In this document: positions 6,085 to 7,381 of the stretch, piece by piece
Numbering within the stretch: position 1 is the first letter of the stretch
Layout: each line of letters opens with the position of its first letter
DNA from: an uncultured bacterium
GTDB taxonomy: Bacteria > Pseudomonadota > Gammaproteobacteria > Burkholderiales > Burkholderiaceae_D
Length of the DNA stretch: 7,381 nucleotides
Reading direction: 5' to 3'
Assembly (NCBI GenBank): GCA_903872555.1
Contig: CAIQLE010000017.1
Coordinates: 1-7,381 of the forward strand
Notes under the pieces: model-generated
Seen by the model: only the letters and a program-made list of their open reading frames with translations
What the model was told of the DNA's origin: nothing
The model's database searches: none
Translations under genes and position numbers: made by a program

Positions 6085-7005
6085 ATGGATATTGAATGGC
6101 TAGAGGACTTTCTTGTTCTCTCGGATTTGTCCAGTTTCACCAGGGCTGCACAAGCAAGGAATGTCACGCAATCGGCCTTTAGCAGACGCATACGTTCACT
6201 CGAGGAGTGGATAGGCATCAGTCTGGTGGATAGAGACACGGTGCCACCGCGGCTGACCATGGCAGGACACCTCTTCAGGGACGCCGCGAGTGAAATGGTC
6301 AGGCATTTACATGACACTCGTATCGCACTGGGTCATCGCAGCAAAGTCTTTGCCGGCATCAAACTCTTTGTAGCGCACTCACTGACACAAAATTTTTTAC
6401 CGGTCTGGATCCGACATATCAATGAACATATCAGCGGACTGAAGTTTGAGATTTCAGCCGGTGAAAATTATGAGGGCATGGTTTCATTATCCAGTGGACG
6501 CTGTGACCTGCTGATGGTTTATCACAGTCCGGCCGTACCCATGTCCATCGATGACAAGTCTTATCCTATGGTGACACTGGGCCATGACAAGCTCATCCCC
6601 GTTTGCAAAGCAGACATAGAAGGTGAGCCCATGTATACCCTCACCGAATCCAAACTGCGAAATCTTCCCTTGCTCTCCTATCCGCCAGAAACCTTTTTTG
6701 GAAGGATTTGTAATGGACTCATAAGATTTCGTCCCACTGACCCGTTTTTCAATGTGATTGCACAAAGTCCCCATACACGTGTTTTGCACTCACTCGCCCT
6801 AGACGGCATAGGCATTGCATGGCTGCCAGAGCAATGTGCACTCGAAGACCTCAGAGAAAAACGGCTTGCGCTGGCTGGCGATGATGAGTGGAGTGCGCGG
6901 GTCGAGATCCGCCTCTATGCATCGCAAGAACGATCACGGCTGTTGCAAGCCAATCTCTGGGAAAACATCAAAGAATTGCCTGACATGTTAGTTGCAGCCG
7001 GATGA
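6085..7005 (+). CDS. LysR-type transcriptional regulator, HypT-like
   Basis: Cytosolic DNA-binding regulator of 306 residues, the normal LysR length. The winged helix-turn-helix is at about 17-44 (SSFTRAAQARNVTQSAFSRR starts at 16), followed by a linker helix to about 85. A two-lobed effector-binding domain spans about 92-295. Compared with E. coli HypT (recalled from memory), matching blocks include AFSRRIRSLE (31-40), VAHSL (96-100), FFGRI (204-208) and LALDGIGIAWLPE (237-249), so it belongs near the HypT branch. However, positions aligning with HypT Met123, Met206 and Met230 are Ile112, Phe205 and His230 here, so the hypochlorite-sensing mechanism is probably not conserved. The start is supported by AAGGGGAG five bases before the ATG. 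It stands alone behind a terminator with no divergent partner, so its target is not obvious. Symbol withheld because orthology is doubtful. Confidence 0.92.
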   Translation: MDIEWLEDFLVLSDLSSFTRAAQARNVTQSAFSRRIRSLEEWIGISLVDRDTVPPRLTMAGHLFRDAASEMVRHLHDTRIALGHRSKVFAGIKLFVAHSLTQNFLPVWIRHINEHISGLKFEISAGENYEGMVSLSSGRCDLLMVYHSPAVPMSIDDKSYPMVTLGHDKLIPVCKADIEGEPMYTLTESKLRNLPLLSYPPETFFGRICNGLIRFRPTDPFFNVIAQSPHTRVLHSLALDGIGIAWLPEQCALEDLREKRLALAGDDEWSARVEIRLYASQERSRLLQANLWENIKELPDMLVAAG

Positions 7006-7010
7006 ACACC

Positions 7011-7020
7011 AGACATGTCT
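7011..7020. repeat. 10-bp perfect palindrome after the LysR stop
   Basis: AGACATGTCT is self-complementary and begins six bases after the LysR stop codon, in the 45-bp gap before the next frame. The inner GACATGT also occurs 30 bp earlier (6982-6988), within the LysR coding end. It could be a small operator for the downstream gene, but is short enough to be chance. Confidence 0.25.
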
Positions 7021-7029
7021 ATCTGAACA

Positions 7030-7052
7030 ATCTACCGGAGGGGACAGTAGAT
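7030..7052 (+). promoter_or_regulatory. Ribosome binding site within a small potential hairpin
   Basis: ATCTAC (7030-7035) is the exact reverse complement of GTAGAT (7047-7052). The 11-base loop between them holds the Shine-Dalgarno sequence GGAGG (7037-7041), and the first two bases of the ATG at 7051 fall in the stem. This strong ribosome site decides the start of the downstream frame. The six-pair stem is weak (two G-C pairs), so any effect on translation would be modest. Confidence 0.4.
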
Positions 7053-7381
7053 GAGAATTTTCTTAAGAATTATGGGGCGCAATTTATTTGAGAGCGTCAC
7101 GAAAGAATTGGCTGCCTTCAACTCCTCATTCCCAAGGCATTACAGAAAAGGCAAACTAATTAACTGGCAACTCGAGTTGTTGAAGGAGCCATTTGAAGCT
7201 AGTTATCTGGACAGTTCCTCAAATCATATCTCCGTAGTTTTGATAGAAGCCCATGATGTAAGCATAGTGGAAGAGCTGCGAGCCATTAGTCATCGGGAAT
7301 ATCTGGGTTTATGTTCTCAACATAATTTCGAGTACCAACCAGCACCCGTGATTTTGATTTTTGACAGAGATCTGCCAACCA
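7051..7381 (+). CDS. Hypothetical protein, N-terminal part; runs off the right edge
   Basis: An uninterrupted frame of 110 complete residues starts at an ATG ten bases after a GGAGG ribosome site and has no stop before the window ends. I do not recognise the family. The first 30 residues are basic and mixed, with no clear signal peptide. Residues about 37-55 look helical. ISVVLIEAHD (60-69), a helix (about 70-80) and PVILIFDRDLP (99-109) alternate strand and helix in a way that recalls a receiver or Rossmann-like fold; this is only suggestive. It starts 45 bp after the LysR stop on the same strand and could be co-transcribed. GC content is about 42% (126 of 300 bases, 7081-7380), visibly below the beta-oxidation genes, which may indicate acquired DNA. 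The long open frame and good ribosome site make it likely to be a real gene. Confidence 0.65.
   Translation, partial: MRIFLRIMGRNLFESVTKELAAFNSSFPRHYRKGKLINWQLELLKEPFEASYLDSSSNHISVVLIEAHDVSIVEELRAISHREYLGLCSQHNFEYQPAPVILIFDRDLPT

Overview
The window looks like chromosomal DNA from a betaproteobacterium, probably of the order Burkholderiales (Oxalobacteraceae-like). This rests on moderate GC content, the style of the acyl-CoA dehydrogenase and thiolase, and an MHS-family transporter with a large extracytoplasmic insert, which I associate from memory with that group. No database search was possible, so the taxonomy is an inference.

Layout. Positions 3830 down to 1 (minus strand) carry a four-gene run: thiolase (3830-2652), a ~600-residue acyl-CoA dehydrogenase (2622-808), a small Dabb (dimeric alpha/beta-barrel) protein (712-410) and a short-chain dehydrogenase/reductase that leaves the window at base 1 (392-1). 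Gaps are 29, 95 and 17 bp, so this is probably one acyl-CoA catabolic operon. The dehydrogenase would open the beta-oxidation cycle and the thiolase would close it. The reductase could handle a 3-hydroxy/3-oxo step, and the Dabb protein has no assigned job. No enoyl-CoA hydratase is visible.

A 215-bp divergent intergenic region (3831-4045) separates this operon from a plus-strand MFS transporter of the metabolite:H+ symporter type (4046-5704). The region holds a helically phased array of GTAAG-type repeats (3933-3973) and a perfect 8-bp inverted repeat (3991-4018). The transporter ends at a strong intrinsic terminator (5725-5754).

Next comes a 330-bp AT-rich non-coding stretch (5755-6084) with several inverted repeats, followed by a LysR-type regulator (6085-7005). 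The regulator resembles the hypochlorite sensor HypT, but by my hand alignment it lacks HypT's three redox-active methionines. After it, a low-GC (~42%) open reading frame (7051 onward) of unknown function runs off the right edge. Its Shine-Dalgarno sequence lies in the loop of a small potential hairpin.

No CRISPR array, insertion sequence, tRNA, rRNA or clear defence system is present. The most interesting leads are the phased repeat array, the HypT-like regulator without the methionine switch, the transporter's periplasmic insert and the operonic Dabb protein.
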